In this document: one piece after another, positions 39,537-51,800 of the stretch
Layout of the letters: each line of letters begins with the position of its first letter
Numbering within the stretch: the stretch's first letter is position 1
Assembly (NCBI GenBank): GCA_022813625.1
Contig: JAKLMB010000002.1
Coordinates: 868,001-932,000 of the forward strand
DNA: 64,000 nucleotides
Direction of reading: 5' to 3'
Source of the DNA: Aaosphaeria pasadenensis
Taxonomy: Eukaryota; Ascomycota; Dothideomycetes; Pleosporales
Notes under the pieces: generated by a model
What the model saw: the letters and a program-made list of their open reading frames with translations, nothing else
What the model was told of the DNA's origin: nothing
Database searches by the model: none
Made by a program: the position numbers and the translations under genes

Positions 39537-42192
39537 GGTAATGGCTAACCGCGCCTGCGCAAGGCGATTTGAAGGGGTTTTCGTGTAGTTCTAGTTGGTA
39601 CTGTGTATGCGACGCGAACTTGCGATGATGGATGTGAAGTGGAACAGCAGTTGGGATGGATGTCGACGTCAAGGGAAAGGCAGAGGAAAAGGCAGGCCGG
39701 ACAGGTCAAGGGCTTGGATGGTAGATATGGCCACGGCCTATGACTGGCACTGGCACTGGCGTTGCTGGGACTGGCGCTGCGCTGGGGGGAGGCTCGGCTG
39801 GGGGATTCCCTCAAGGGCAAATTAGGTTGGCTGGTTGGCTGCACTTGTACGAGTAGCGACAAGCGAGTTTGCGGGGTTGACCGAATCTCGGATTTATTGT
39901 GCCTCAAACGATCCAACAAAGAATTGCGAACAGACACGTTTGGCTGCAGTAGTCCAGATTATTAGAAGAAGAAGAAAAGGTGAAATTGAGATCAGTGAAC
40001 AAATGATAGAGAGAAGTTTTGTCTACTCCACGAAGCAGAAGAAGTCAGTCACCTGCCTTGTGGCCAGATGGGATGGACGCTGTGTATGATGAATCTTTCG
40101 CCATCGTTCCTTCCTTTCTTTCTTCCTCGGTCGGATCCGTTCCCGTTGTGTTTATCGTGGCCTGTGATTGGACGAATGGGATGGATCTGGACTAATGATG
40201 GATTGGAAATGGCAACTCCAGCCCAATTCTTCCTCTTTCGATTCTCCGTACCTCGGCCCAGTTTTCCCTCTCACAAGCCTACGCTACACCACCGTATGTA
40301 CTGTTCTTGTCACACGCATCGCTTTCTCCGGCCCATACGTCGATCCTAATGCAGTTCGCACGAGCTTGAGACCCCTAATCAACTTGATTACCTAGGCATC
40401 TTCTATCTATCAATATATTATTATTGATGACAATTGCGCTTGCTGTCCAGCTCGCCATTCTGAAAGATTAGGTCAGTATACATATGCGGCGATTGTGTAC
40501 TTCATACAAAGGGCAAACACCATACCAACCCAGGTAGCGCCATCATCATCGCCATGTGACAGTACACACCATACCCACAGTATCGTAAACACAACAAACG
40601 TAATGCTCTCGAACACCTGAACTCGCATATCAAACCACCCACCCCGATACAAGTATCTCATCGTCGTATCGTGAACATCATCACCTCATCCGTCCAAATA
40701 CATGGGCACGGGACCTTCTTGCTGCGCTGACAAGTCGTGGCTCCGGCAACCTCGACATTGCACATCCGCACTTCATGTATCCATGGAAGAGATATTGATG
40801 GGGCACAGTTTGGTCTGTGGGTGAGGCCGGCCGTGGATATGTACAGACGATTGCCCCAACGGCTTGACGGCCAACAGAACGCATGCTTTCCTCTCGGGCA
40901 TCCTGCGAACGGCCTTGTCGCTTGTTGAACTCTTGAGCATCGATTGGACGGGTACAGGGTAGTTCACACGCGCATTCAACCGCTACACAACTCTCTCACA
41001 ATCCTCTTCATGTCCGTTCTATGTCATAGCGGAACCTCGCGACGACTTACCCGGCCGACAGAGGGACTTCGAGCATCAGGAAGCAGAGGAGTAAGGTGAT
41101 TCATTACGCGATAGCCTGGATGCGAGAGATCTTGATTGTATGCTATGGTAACGTGAAAGTTTAATGTCTTCGTGTAGTCGCGGTATAGAAGAATCCACAG
41201 CAAAGTTGTTATGGGTAAGGGAGACATGTCCCAGGGACGTGTTTACCACACATTGACGACCTGGCGGAAATCATGAGCTGGAAGATGGGATTTGACAAAG
41301 GTGATAGGACGAAGCAATGCTGTGATGATAAGAGTGGAATAATGACGGCCGAAAAACATGGAAGTGTATGTAGTCGTAGAGCTCAATTGCACACATTTCA
41401 CAGGAGGTAGCTGTATGCAGAACAATTGATGGCAGGATGTGCACAGGGAAGTTTGCGGTGTACTCGTAAGATAACATGACATTGAATCTATCAGCTACGT
41501 GAAGAGGCTTATGGCAAAATGGGGTATCATATGCTAAAATTCTAACGGGAGATAAAAAGAGTGAGGGAAGCAGGCGACAAGACGAGGTCGGGTCCGAATT
41601 GCTGAAGAGATTTCATCACATATCAGCCAGCGCTGGCAAGGCATGCGACACTTCGAGCATGCGACAGTCCTATGTCGACTTCAGAACCCATCCAAGTCAA
41701 TGAAGCGACCTCAATTCATCTTCTCCAACCCCCGTTCTCCGACGACGCCCTTCCAGCTTATAGTATGCCTCGAGGCCGCGAAAGACAGCGAGAAACTCTA
41801 AAATCTACTGACAGGTCAGCAATGCATCGCATAAGTCGATGAATAGCAAAGAATATGCGAAGAAGTTGTGTCAGATGTCCGTTTAGATCATTGCCCCTGC
41901 AAGCAGAGGCTGACATAAGAGGTACCAGAAATATTGTATGTATTGGAAAAATTCATCATTGCAAACGATAAAACAAAGAAAACAGAGGGAAGCGTTGAAC
42001 GTACCTTTTGAAGTTGCTGTTGATGAAGAGATGAGGTCGCGTCTCGATTTCGAAAATTTATGGCCAGGATATCCGCCAAGACTGGTCTGTGCGTTTTCGC
42101 CCACAAACCACTCAGAATTCCATCGCACCCGAGAACTTCAAGACTTCTCTATTCACGTCCTCATCAACTAACCTCCAGCAAATTTATTCGCC
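39537..42192. other. Intergenic, 2.65 kb
   Basis: The left part is the PEX13 promoter, the right part the RPS13 promoter. Apart from one possible small membrane-protein frame (listed separately) I recognise nothing. A 56-codon plus-strand frame at 41672-41842 and another at 41938-42171 have some protein-like texture but no family and no joining splice sites. Confidence 0.45.
40473..40661 (-). CDS. Possible small membrane protein, 62 residues or spliced variant
   Basis: The frame begins MRYLYRGGWFDMRVQVFESI and continues with one clear hydrophobic helix (FVVFTILWVWCVL) and then SHGDDDGATWVG. Charge distribution and codon use look coding. A donor GTATGG directly after the ATWV codons and an acceptor CTTTCAG about 63 bases on would replace the last residues by a short polar tail. 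I do not recognise the family; a chance frame remains possible. Confidence 0.35.
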   Translation of the reverse strand: MRYLYRGGWFDMRVQVFESITFVVFTILWVWCVLSHGDDDGATWVGMVFALCMKYTIAAYVY

Positions 42193-42985
42193 ATGGGGTA
42201 TGTATTGCCCTTCGAATGTGCCGTTCTATCAATGCTAATCGAAATGCCACAGTCGTCTTCACTCCAACGGAAAGGGCATATCGTCCTCTGCCATCCCTTT
42301 CTCTCGCCAGCCCGCGTCGTGGCTCAAGACCACCCCCGAGGCCGTTGTTGAGCACATCTGCAAGTTGGCCAAGAAGGGTGCTACTCCCTCCCAGATCGGT
42401 GTTGTCCTCCGTGACAGCCACGGTGTTGCCCAGGTCAAGGTCGTCACCGGTAACAAGATCCTCCGCGTAAGTTAACATTGAAAAATTGGGATGAAATGGG
42501 ACATTTTCGCTAACGAACGCCCACAGATCTTGAAGAGCCACGGTACGATAATTTACCCCATTTGAAGCGCAAGTCGTCAGCAGCTCTGCCATTGAATTGG
42601 ACATCTGTCGCGCTATATAAACTTGCCTCTTGTTAGTTCAAAGCTGACAGAGAGCTCTATTTAGGCCTCGCTCCCCAGCTCCCCGAGGACCTCTACATGC
42701 TTATGTACGTATAAGATTGAGAATATCTCTAGACCTTCGCTAACAACCATCACAGCAAGAAGGCCGTCGCCGTCCGCAAGCATTTGTCGACCAACCGCAA
42801 GGACAAGGACTCCAAGTTGTACGTCAATCCTATGAAAACCGGAAGGAAACCAACTAACGATTTGTAGCCGCCTCATTTTGATCGAGTCCCGTATCCACCG
42901 TCTCTCCCGTTACTACAAGACCGTCGGTGTCCTCCCCCCCACCTGGAGGTACGAGAGCGCCACCGCCTCCACCCTCGTCGCATAA
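42193..42985 (+). CDS. rps13: 40S ribosomal protein uS15 (Rps13)
   Basis: Six exons: 42193-42197, 42253-42466, 42527-42542, 42665-42704, 42756-42818 and 42868-42985; 151 residues, exactly the family length. The first coding exon is only ATGGG and the third only 16 bases. The protein begins [20 protein letters not shown], and shows the RNA-binding core [53 protein letters not shown] and [13 protein letters not shown], ending in [14 protein letters not shown]. It sits in the small-subunit platform and contacts 18S rRNA. Pyrimidine-rich sequence precedes the start, normal for ribosomal-protein genes. I inspected the introns for snoRNAs (vertebrate RPS13 hosts U14) and found none. Confidence 0.98.
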
Positions 42986-43397
42986 ACAGCGAACTAGGTT
43001 GTGGATATTCGAGTGGATGGAGGATGACCGCTTGGATGGAGTTCACGGTTACGGATGTTGGCCTGCTTTTAGCGCCACTTATATCTTAACGGATGCCCAT
43101 GGCTGGAATGAATAAAAGCACCATACCCTGACTTTTCAATGCTCGTGTTTATTTGTATCGTGAAGAAATGTGACTTTTATCGTTTCCCTACAATCATTGG
43201 GTATCTCTTTTGCAGTGACCTCGTACGCGTCCATGTATAGACGCTGCCCTTCCGCCGTGCGTCTACTTTGATACTGCTTCATCCACTCCCAGCAAAGCTT
43301 CTCTCTGTGCTCCGACCTACCAGTCTAGAACCAACGTTCCGCTGGCTCCAGTAGTACTTCTGAAATATTCCCATGCATGCTATATCGTTCAATCCTC
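42986..43397. other. Convergent 3' flanks of RPS13 and SDC1
   Basis: About 410 bases between two stop codons. No frame or structure worth naming; it should contain both 3' UTRs. Confidence 0.5.
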
Positions 43398-43917
43398 TCA
43401 CGGCCCTTCAATCTCCAAACTCTTCTGCGCGAGAAATTCGCTGAGCCACTTCAACGGCTTCTCAGGCCTAAAACACACGAAATCAGCAATCTTCCTCTTC
43501 ATATTTGCGCATTTCGTGTCTAACCCCAACTTACTCAATCGTAATCAAATGCTTCATAGCCTCCAACAAATGCGGCGTGACATTCTGGTTCAGATAAACC
43601 CTCGTAGGACTGCCATGGGGAATCGCATGCGTGGGAGGAGCCTGTGGGCCCGAACTAGGATGGGGAGAGTTCCGCGCAGATGTTGAGGTCTGCACGGGCG
43701 CAGGCTGCGGGGTGAGCGCCGCCTGAGAGGGAGGTTGCGGCGTTTGGTTGTGGGGTGTTGGGGGTTGCTGGACTTCGGGTGAGTCTTTCATTTCGATGTC
43801 TGCGGCGGGGAGGGTTGGTGGTGCGGATGAGAGGTCTGGTGCTGTGGTTGTTGGGGTGGGCTCGCCGTTCACGGTGGGCTCCGCTGCGGGAGGGGGGTTT
43901 GGTGATGGGTCGGCCAT
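43398..43917 (-). CDS. sdc1: COMPASS subunit Sdc1 (Dpy-30 motif protein)
   Basis: Two exons, 43917-43535 and 43467-43398, joined by a 67-base intron (GTAAGT...TTTTAG); 150 residues. The N-terminal 100 residues are Pro/Thr/Gln-rich and disordered. The C terminus is a Dpy-30 dimerisation motif: TRVYLNQNVTPHLLEAMKHL followed, across the intron, by EPEKPLKWLSEFLAQKSLE. In the Set1/COMPASS histone H3K4 methyltransferase complex this helical pair binds Bre2 (Ash2L). The start at 43917 (MADPSPNPPP) is my choice; the frame stays open with another ATG at 44088, which would add 57 residues of low-complexity sequence. Confidence 0.9.
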
Positions 43918-44622
43918 TGGAGACGATGTGAGGGTTTTGGGAGGTGGGGATTGACACGTCGAGTAGCAGGTTTGAGGGTGTGCTGTGCGGTTGAATGCGC
44001 GTTGTGGTGGACGTGAATTGAGTATGGAGCTTGATGTTCGGAGATGGTGTGGAGATTGGCCGGCTGGGTCTCGGTTATTATGGGACATCAGTCTCTCTTC
44101 GTCCTCAACATCGTCCTGTTTGGATTCTGGAGATTTGAAATTGACTGCTTTGAATTTTATACAATTATTCTAGACCTTGGAAAAGCACCGGGAAAGATAT
44201 AAGGGGATTTGAGATATGGTGGCGCTGTTGATCTGTTTTTGTTCTGTTAACTGGAGCCATTGCAACTACCATAGCTTCGAACCAAGAAACAGCGAATAAG
44301 TCAGTTGACATGACACCTTCTTACTCCACAAACAAAGCCACGCGTCATCAATGTATTCGTGATATTTCTTTCATTCCACCTTCAATCTCAATATTTGAGT
44401 TACCCACTGTCCATTCATACCACATATCCTTCGTTTCTTCATCCATACCTCTCTTGTCGGGCTCGTGCCAGTGTATGACACGCTACATCTCGAATTTTGA
44501 TTGATCAAATTGTCTAAACAGACGAAGGAAAGATGACAGGAATAGGTTGTCGACATAAAGAATGCTCCTCGTGTGCTCAAATTTGTTCTCGGCCATTGGT
44601 TTTCAGGGTGCCGCCAATCGAC
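43918..44622. other. Divergent upstream region, 0.7 kb
   Basis: Between the start of SDC1 (minus) and the start of the F-box-like gene (plus). It includes the possible N-terminal extension of SDC1 and an in-frame upstream extension (ATG at 44533) of the F-box-like gene. Confidence 0.45.
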
Positions 44623-45465
44623 ATGATAGAATATGAGAACATAGTCGCAAGAGACGAATACCGCTGGTATCAAACGAAGAGAAGGGTAAGTGATCATGTC
44701 TTCTATCAGAATTAAGTCTCATATAGCGATCGTCAGTATTCCCAAATTCTCCAGTCACAAGCTAAAGCCGCCGCACCTTCACTCTTCCAACTTCCGCTCG
44801 AACTTCGCGAGATGATATATGAATACGTCTTTGAATGCACCCATTATGTCAAATTCAAAGGCTTCCGCGGCCAACCCAATGGCACGGAGTTGATGCGCCT
44901 GCCCCAGTCGTCATCGGTTGGACTATTGATGACTTCCAGAGCCACGTAGTTCGAGGCTCTGCCTTCTCTCTACAAGCATGCAACATTCGTTTTCGAGGAT
45001 GCTGACCAGATGGGAGATATCCTACTTTCGATTGGGCCTGGTCGATTATTGATCCGTAAGATTCAACTTAAAATCCTCCAAGTGAACCAACAATTGGTAT
45101 TTCATTACCTTTTCCACTGTACCGGACTCTGGCAGCTACTCATCGGACCTTGGTGTCACAACAAGTCGACAGGCGCACGAAGGAGCTCTTTTCCGGGGTG
45201 CGAAGCGCCTACGTTCAGAACCTTTATAAATGGGGCGCAGCTGTTCATGCAGATGATACGGCAAAGACAAGAGAACAATAATCCGGCGGTAGTGGTCGAC
45301 TTCATAACAAGACACTGCCGCGAGTGCGGACTCTCTTTGGATTTAAGTCGGCCATATCCAAACCGTGAGAGTTACGATCTCGGGCTGCATTTCAGAACTG
45401 TCATGCGGCTTCTGTTCTCTGACTGTTATAAGTGCAAAAAGCCTGTGAAGCGGATCTCGGTATGA
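44623..45465 (+). pseudogene. F-box-like protein gene interrupted by one in-frame TAG
   Basis: Exon 44623-44685, intron GTAAGT...GTCAG, exon 44737-45465. The frame reads YSQILQSQAKAAAPSLFQL, then PLELREMIYEYVF, the F-box-like start common in fungal proteins of this class. It reaches GLLMTSRAT, a TAG at 44947-44949, and goes on without frame change as FEALPSLYKHATFVFEDADQ to a stop at 45463-45465. The join across the TAG matches the usual RxxYxEALPxLY continuation, so a single base change in one codon is the simplest explanation. No intron of realistic size removes it. The 3' half has CxxC pairs (RHCRECGL, CYKCKKP). It could be a nonsense allele, a young pseudogene or a sequencing error. Confidence 0.7.
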
Positions 45466-46336
45466 TCGAATAATGCGCTTCCATTGACGTCCCCCAAACA
45501 TGTGGGTTATCGGCCTTTCAACTTATTCGGAATTCACTGCCAGACAGAGGGTATGAACCGTGTGATGGGAAGCAAGCATGATTGATACATGATCTGCTTC
45601 AAAACCGCAGCTCTCTATTCATACAAGCTGGTGAAGATTGCACAGGAGCAAAGCTAATGTTTCCATTGGATCACGGGGTGAAATGTCTATGCAATGGTCT
45701 ATCTATGTTTCAGCAGAGAAGAGAAGGGCGTTTTGTAGCTTTCACGTACTCCAGCACAAGGTCTATCATTAAAAGCGCCTTTCGAGGAAATCTGCCTTCA
45801 CTACATGGTGCTCCTGTTACTCGCTAGCTATAGTGCCTGGTAAACAATATTAGATGTTGTATCATCACCCAAAAAGTTTCGAGTAGGTTAGAAATGAATG
45901 CTTTGAGATGTTTATGTCTGTAGTCAGTTCTGTTTTATAGGAGATCAAAGGACAATTCAAGTGATGCCAGTGAATGGACAGAAACCTGGGCGCTGAGAGC
46001 CTGCAATGCATGAGATAGATTCTGTATTTCAACAGTACATATGCACATTGTCGCGTATAGACGCCTCTATAGTGGGGAACATCACAGGCACGGCCTGCAA
46101 TCGGTGGATAGGTAGGATAAATAGATATTTGCCTCTGTCGATGGGCCTCTGGAGGTAGGTGGATAATGCCTCTATCTCTCTCGGCAGCCCTAATCGAACT
46201 ATCTATGTCCTGCCCAGTGCTTTTCCCCATACAAGTTATCCCCGAACAGCTTCATCTATCCTGCTACGCCACATTATGCTGCCCTGAAGTTGCTTACGTC
46301 CCACACCACCATCTAGGACTATACCGTGCCTTAGAA
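45466..46336. other. Convergent intergenic, 0.87 kb
   Basis: 3' flanks of the F-box-like gene and the small secreted protein gene. Short frames only (45582-45827 plus, 45865-46230 minus), neither with family features. Confidence 0.5.
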
Positions 46337-46757
46337 TCACTTGCAAGCGTCGTTCTTGTTCTTGCCGTTATCCTTGCAGCCACCCTCGCAGCCCTTGATA
46401 AACTTAATAGCACCGCTGGGACCGCCGAGGCAGTCAAACAATACATTGGTGCCATCCCAAGACGCGTGACCAGCGACAGCTAAGGCCTGATCAATCTGTT
46501 CCCTGTAGTCTCCTACAACACCACAAAGGTACAGTCAGCTGCACACGAACGCCCCATAGGTAGTTTTGATGGCACAAACTTACCCTTCTTCAAGAGCGAA
46601 GAACCACAGTACTTCAATCCCTACCTTGAGTTAGCCACCTCGGTTCTTGCTCTGTATCGATAGCAGGAAAGCACTTGTCTCGTACCTGCTTGCAGTTGTC
46701 GGCGACGACGCCGGTGGCGAGCATGGCCAGGATTGGGGTGATGATGAAGGACTTCAT
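46337..46757 (-). CDS. Small secreted cysteine-rich protein, CxxGLxYCG type
   Basis: Three exons: 46757-46686, 46620-46584 and 46512-46337; 94 residues. Residues 1-19 form a signal peptide (MKSFIITPILAMLATGVVA). The mature protein has six cysteines (22, 29, 64, 78, 82, 93), enough for three disulphides, and ends in a lysine/asparagine-rich tail. Splicing at GGTAG creates NCKQGLKYCGSSLL, the CxxGLxYCG pattern of a widespread fungal family of secreted proteins often listed among candidate effectors; their function is not established. A second AG nine bases downstream (GATTGAAG) is also in frame and would delete Gly-Leu-Lys, destroying the motif. It lies alone between large intergenic stretches. 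Confidence 0.85.
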
Positions 46758-48864
46758 TTTGATAGATGAACGGTAGGTCGAAGATTGGTGGATGGTGTGG
46801 TTGTATTGTACACTGAAGGGGGATTGTTCAGCGAATCTGTGGAATACAATGACTTGCAAAGAAGGACAAGCTACTGGTTTATATATCTTTGATCTCGCAT
46901 CTATCATTGCATTATTACCCCTTCAAGACAGGCAATATACGGTGTGAGATGATTGCGAGTGGGGCTGAGATTTGCTTCCTACGCATTTCATGTAACTCCG
47001 TCTGGAAGGTCAGTATTTACCGGCTTCACGGACTAGTGGACTGGTGGGAGCAGCTTCCACGCTTCGCCCTCACAGTGGATTTTCCTTTTTAAATTTGAGC
47101 TACACTGCAATGAAATTCTAGCAGTCACTTGGAATTGGCCTCTCGGATACGACTATAGAGAAAATAGGGCGCTGGATGTTACAGTGTTGAACTCCCTAAA
47201 GCCGAACAATGGCTGAGAAAATATACATTGATTTGAAGCTATGTTTCTATCCAACTTTCTATAACACAGCTGAACTTCCGAAACTAGACCAAATAGATGA
47301 TATGACTGGGATTTGACATATAATGTTGTGTGTGATATTACGAGTAGAAGCGGACCGTTTATAGCGATCTCGCAACATCATTCCTCAACAGTAAGCGAGT
47401 CCCTTGATTAGTGTAGCTAGGAATGCTTCTGTCAAATTGCCTTTGCATTAATTAACCTACAGCGCCAATGAAGGAGCAAGATTAATTTTAGTAATGTGAA
47501 GAATACGGTACGGATGTTACATCGACAGGAAGGGTCCTGCTCCTGATTTCTCTTCTGATCCCCTTTGGGCGGACTTCCCATTTTTGTAGCACTTAGTCCA
47601 CCGCAACTCCAGCTGTCTGCCTGGCCTTTACGTAAAAGGTATGCAACGAATACCTACAGATACACTATCACAGCGATCAACTCATCAGAACTCTGTTCGA
47701 GCCCTGATGGTGGATTCATGTAATTCGACGTTGTTACTATGTTTAAGACGCTAAGCCTATCTAGGGAATTCATAGAAGGTGCCTCCGACAGATCTTATGC
47801 AGGGTATTCATAGCTCCTGGGCGGGCTCCCATTGCATTACGGCCATATTTGACCTTTAAGCTTATTTCAAGGTGTTTCTATCTGTGAGATTTCTGCTAGC
47901 CGACCAGTCTTCATCTTGGTATCCTGTGAGTACACTATCCATCAATCCTGTGCTTCTGTGCATTATGCAGTACTCAAATACCTACGTAGTGATATATGGA
48001 GGTAGTCTGGGCTTGCTACGTTTAATTACTATTTCGTCTTTGTGTCATCAAGTACCTGATCCATTATTGTTCTGATCGCTAGCATTCTGAACATCCCCTT
48101 CGCTTTGTGGAAACCAAAAGTGCTGCAGCTACCTAGAGCGATACTTAATTACTCAATACTCAACTTACCGGGAACCTATAATATCTCTATTTCTTTTGTA
48201 TCAAGTCTGAAAATGCTTCAGCTTCACTAAATTAGTTGATTAGGTGAGCTGATTATAGACTCTGGATGAGGCATTGCTGTTGCTATCACGTTGTAGTTGA
48301 TTTTTTTGGGCGTTTGGAAACGGTCCTGGTACATCGAAGTCCCCCATAGCTACTGGAGCTATCTGATGAAGGCAGAATGTCAGCTAAAAAATGAAATTGA
48401 TGATTGAGAGGTATACTTACAACTGTCAGTATCAACTTAGAACTAATAACATAACTGATCGCATTCACTAAGCACAACCCGCTACCTTGAATTCCACAGG
48501 ATCAAGATATTGATTAGTTTTCTCAGCTAATCTACACTGATCCTCCGAGGATGGGAAATCAATCTTGATGCATTATTATATGACTTCGTCGATGGAGTTT
48601 CAAGTGAATGCAACGCAAGAACCGCTTTAGGAATGGTACGGAATAGACCATCTGTGGTCGGATGGATTTATAATAGACCGACGCAGTTTTGGTCCGAGCG
48701 CCTGCTTTCGCCGCCAAGCTCTGGAGCATCTCCAAACTTTCTAAACACCTCCTGCGATCATCTCGACGACCTCCAAAACAACACTTGCCACGCCTGCAAA
48801 TCGTATCGCAAGACTGCTTCAACCCGCGCCACGAAGTGCAGCAAAGGCATAGTATCAATCCATC
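46758..48864. other. Intergenic, 2.1 kb
   Basis: Left end is the promoter of the secreted protein gene, right end the promoter and 5' UTR of HSH155 (pyrimidine-rich, with a tripled CACCTTT run just after the first exon). AT-rich centre with no recognised gene, RNA or repeat. Confidence 0.5.
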
Positions 48865-51800
48865 ATGTCTGACGGTAAGCTTCACCTTTCACCTTTCACC
48901 TTTATCACTTTGAGAGTATAGCGATACTTAACTTCACCCAGCCGGCACCTCCGCGAAGCGCAGGGCGGGCAACAAGTCTTCCACCGGCGATCAACGCCCT
49001 TCTACCAAGCAGTCTTTGACCCAAGCGTTGGATACCGAGCTCTACAGCAATGGAAACGATAAATACGCGGGATACAACACGTCGATCGCGGTCCAGGATG
49101 ACGACGATGACATGGATGACGCTGCTGAAGTGAACGGCCGTCGCCTTGTAGGCCAATACACCGCAACCAAGGAGATGATGAACGAGTTTGCGCATGGCGC
49201 CACCGAAGAGGCGGACATTCTCACCTCCCGCGAGGAGCAGGCGCAGATCGCATCCCGCGAGACTGAATACCAGCGCCGACGCTTCGATCGCAATCTCGAC
49301 GGCGAGGACCAGTCATACCAGGAGAGGATGAAAGCGCGCGAGATTGAACGTGAAGAGGAACGTGTCCGCAAAATCATCGAAGATCGCGAGCGCAACGGTC
49401 AGAATGGAAACGAAGTACTTGACCACGTCCCTACTCTGAAGGACGGCGCCGCAGCTGCTCCCACCGTAGATGGCGACAAGACTCCACCTATGGAGAAGAA
49501 GGCCAAGCGCAAGCGACGTTGGGGAATAGCTGTAGATGAGCCAGCAAAGGAAGAGGAGGTCAAAGCACTTCCAGATGCCGAGCCCGAGCCTGAGCCGGAA
49601 GTGAAGGAGCCCGAATCGAAGAAGCCCAAGAGCTCTCGATGGGAGACCACACCTGCGAATGATACTCCCATGACTGATGCGCCGGCCGATGTTCCTGCTC
49701 AAGCTCCCGTTCGCTCTCGTTGGGACACTGCAACGGCCCCTCCTGCCGGTACTACCTCTGCGGCACCCGCCGCTGGTGAGGTTGCTCATCCCTCTGTGCC
49801 CTTCGGATTCGGCACCGATATATCTGCTCGGAACGCACCACTTTCGGATGAACAACTTGATCTGATGCTCCCATCAGAGGGATACAAGATTCTTGAGCCT
49901 CCGGAGGGATACACACCTGTACGTAAGCCGATAGGTATTCCCCAGCTTCCCGCAGGCTACCAGGGCTACATGATTCCTGAATCCGGTGGCAACAGTGAAC
50001 TCTTGGGGAAACAAATGCCCACTGAAATTCCTGGTGTCGGCGACCTGGCTTTCTTCAAAAATGAGGATATGAAATATTTCGGCAAGTTGGTGGACAACGT
50101 CGACGAAAACGACCTATCCGTCGAGCAGTTGAAGGAGCGCAAGATCATGAGGTTGCTCCTCAAGGTCAAGAATGGAACGCCTCCCATGCGAAAGACTGCC
50201 CTACGACAGCTCACCGATAATGCGAGACAGTTCGGTGCGCAAGCACTGTTTAGCCAAATCCTTCCGCTATTGATGGAACGCACTTTGGAGGATCAGGAAC
50301 GCCATCTTCTTGTCAAGGTCATCGATCGTGTTCTCTACAAGCTTGACGACCTAGTGAGGCCTTGGGTGCATAGGATTCTCGTTGTCATTGAACCCCTTCT
50401 CATTGACCAGGACTACTATGCGCGTGTCGAGGGTCGCGAAATTATCTCTAACCTTAGTAAAGCTGCTGGTCTCGCCCATATGATCAGTACCATGCGCCCA
50501 GACCTTGATCACGCCGACGAATACGTGCGTAACACTACTGCTCGAGCCTTTGCAGTTGTTGCCTCCGCACTCGGCATTCCGGCCCTTCTTCCCTTCCTCC
50601 GAGCTGTTTGCAGGAGCAAGAAGTCCTGGCATGCTCGTCACACCGGTGTTAAGATTGTGCAGCAAATTCCTATCCTCATGGGCTGTGCAATCTTGCCGCA
50701 CTTGAAGGGTCTTGTTGAATGTGTTGGTGAGAGTCTGAACGATGAACAGCCAAAGGTGCGCATGGTCACTGCCTTGGCTCTTGCAGCTCTTGCAGAGGCA
50801 GCAAGCCCCTACGGTATTGAATCCTTTGACGAAATTCTTAACCCTCTTTGGACGAATGCGCGTCGCCAGCGCGGAAAAATCCTCGCTTCTTACCTCAAGG
50901 CTATCGGATTTATTATCCCGCTTATGGACGAAGAGTATTCAAGCTATTATACTTCGCAAGTCATGGACGTTGTTATCCGAGAGTTTCAGTCACCCGATGA
51001 GGAAATGAAGAAGGTTGTGTTGAAAGTGGTCTCACAATGTTCTGGAACTGCAGGTGTCACACCTGTCTACCTTAAGGACCATGTTCTCAATGAGTTCTTC
51101 AAGCACTTCTGGGTCCGCCGCATGGCACTGGATAAGCGAAACTATCGACAAGTTGTTGACACCACTGTCGACTTGGCCCAGAAGTCAGGTGTCGCTGACA
51201 TTATCGGCCGCATTGTTAACAATATGAAAGACGAGAGCGAAGCATACCGAAAGATGACTGTAGAGACTGTCGACAAAGTCATTAGCACACTTGGTGCGCA
51301 CGATGTTGACCCCCGTCTTGAAGAACAGTTGATCGATGGTGTCCTCGTAGCCTTCCAGGACCAGACTATCGAGGATCCTGTGGTCATTGATGGATTTGCC
51401 ACTGTGATCAACGCACTCGGCGAGCGTGCAAAGACCTACTTGCCACAGATCGTTCAAGTCGTTCTCTTCCGACTGAACAACAAGTCAGCTACAGTTCGTC
51501 AACAAGCTGCTGATCTCATCTCGCGCATCACAATTACCATGAATAAGTGCGACGAAGATCCTCAGTTGATCAAGCTTGCTCAAGCACTTTACGAATACCT
51601 TGGTGAGGAATACCCCGAAGTTCTTGGCTCAATCCTAGGAGCTCTACGTTCCATTATCACTGTCGTCGGTCTTCATGCTATGCAACCGCCTATCAAAGAT
51701 CTGCTCCCTCGTCTTACACCAATTCTCCGCAATCGACATGAGAAGGTTCAAGAGAACACGATTGATCTCGTCGGTCGAATTGCAGATCGAGGTGCCGATT

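Noticed and set aside
42543..42664. 122-base RPS13 intron as a snoRNA host
   Set aside because: No box C/D pair or H/ACA architecture found; only a short GCGC...GCGC pairing.
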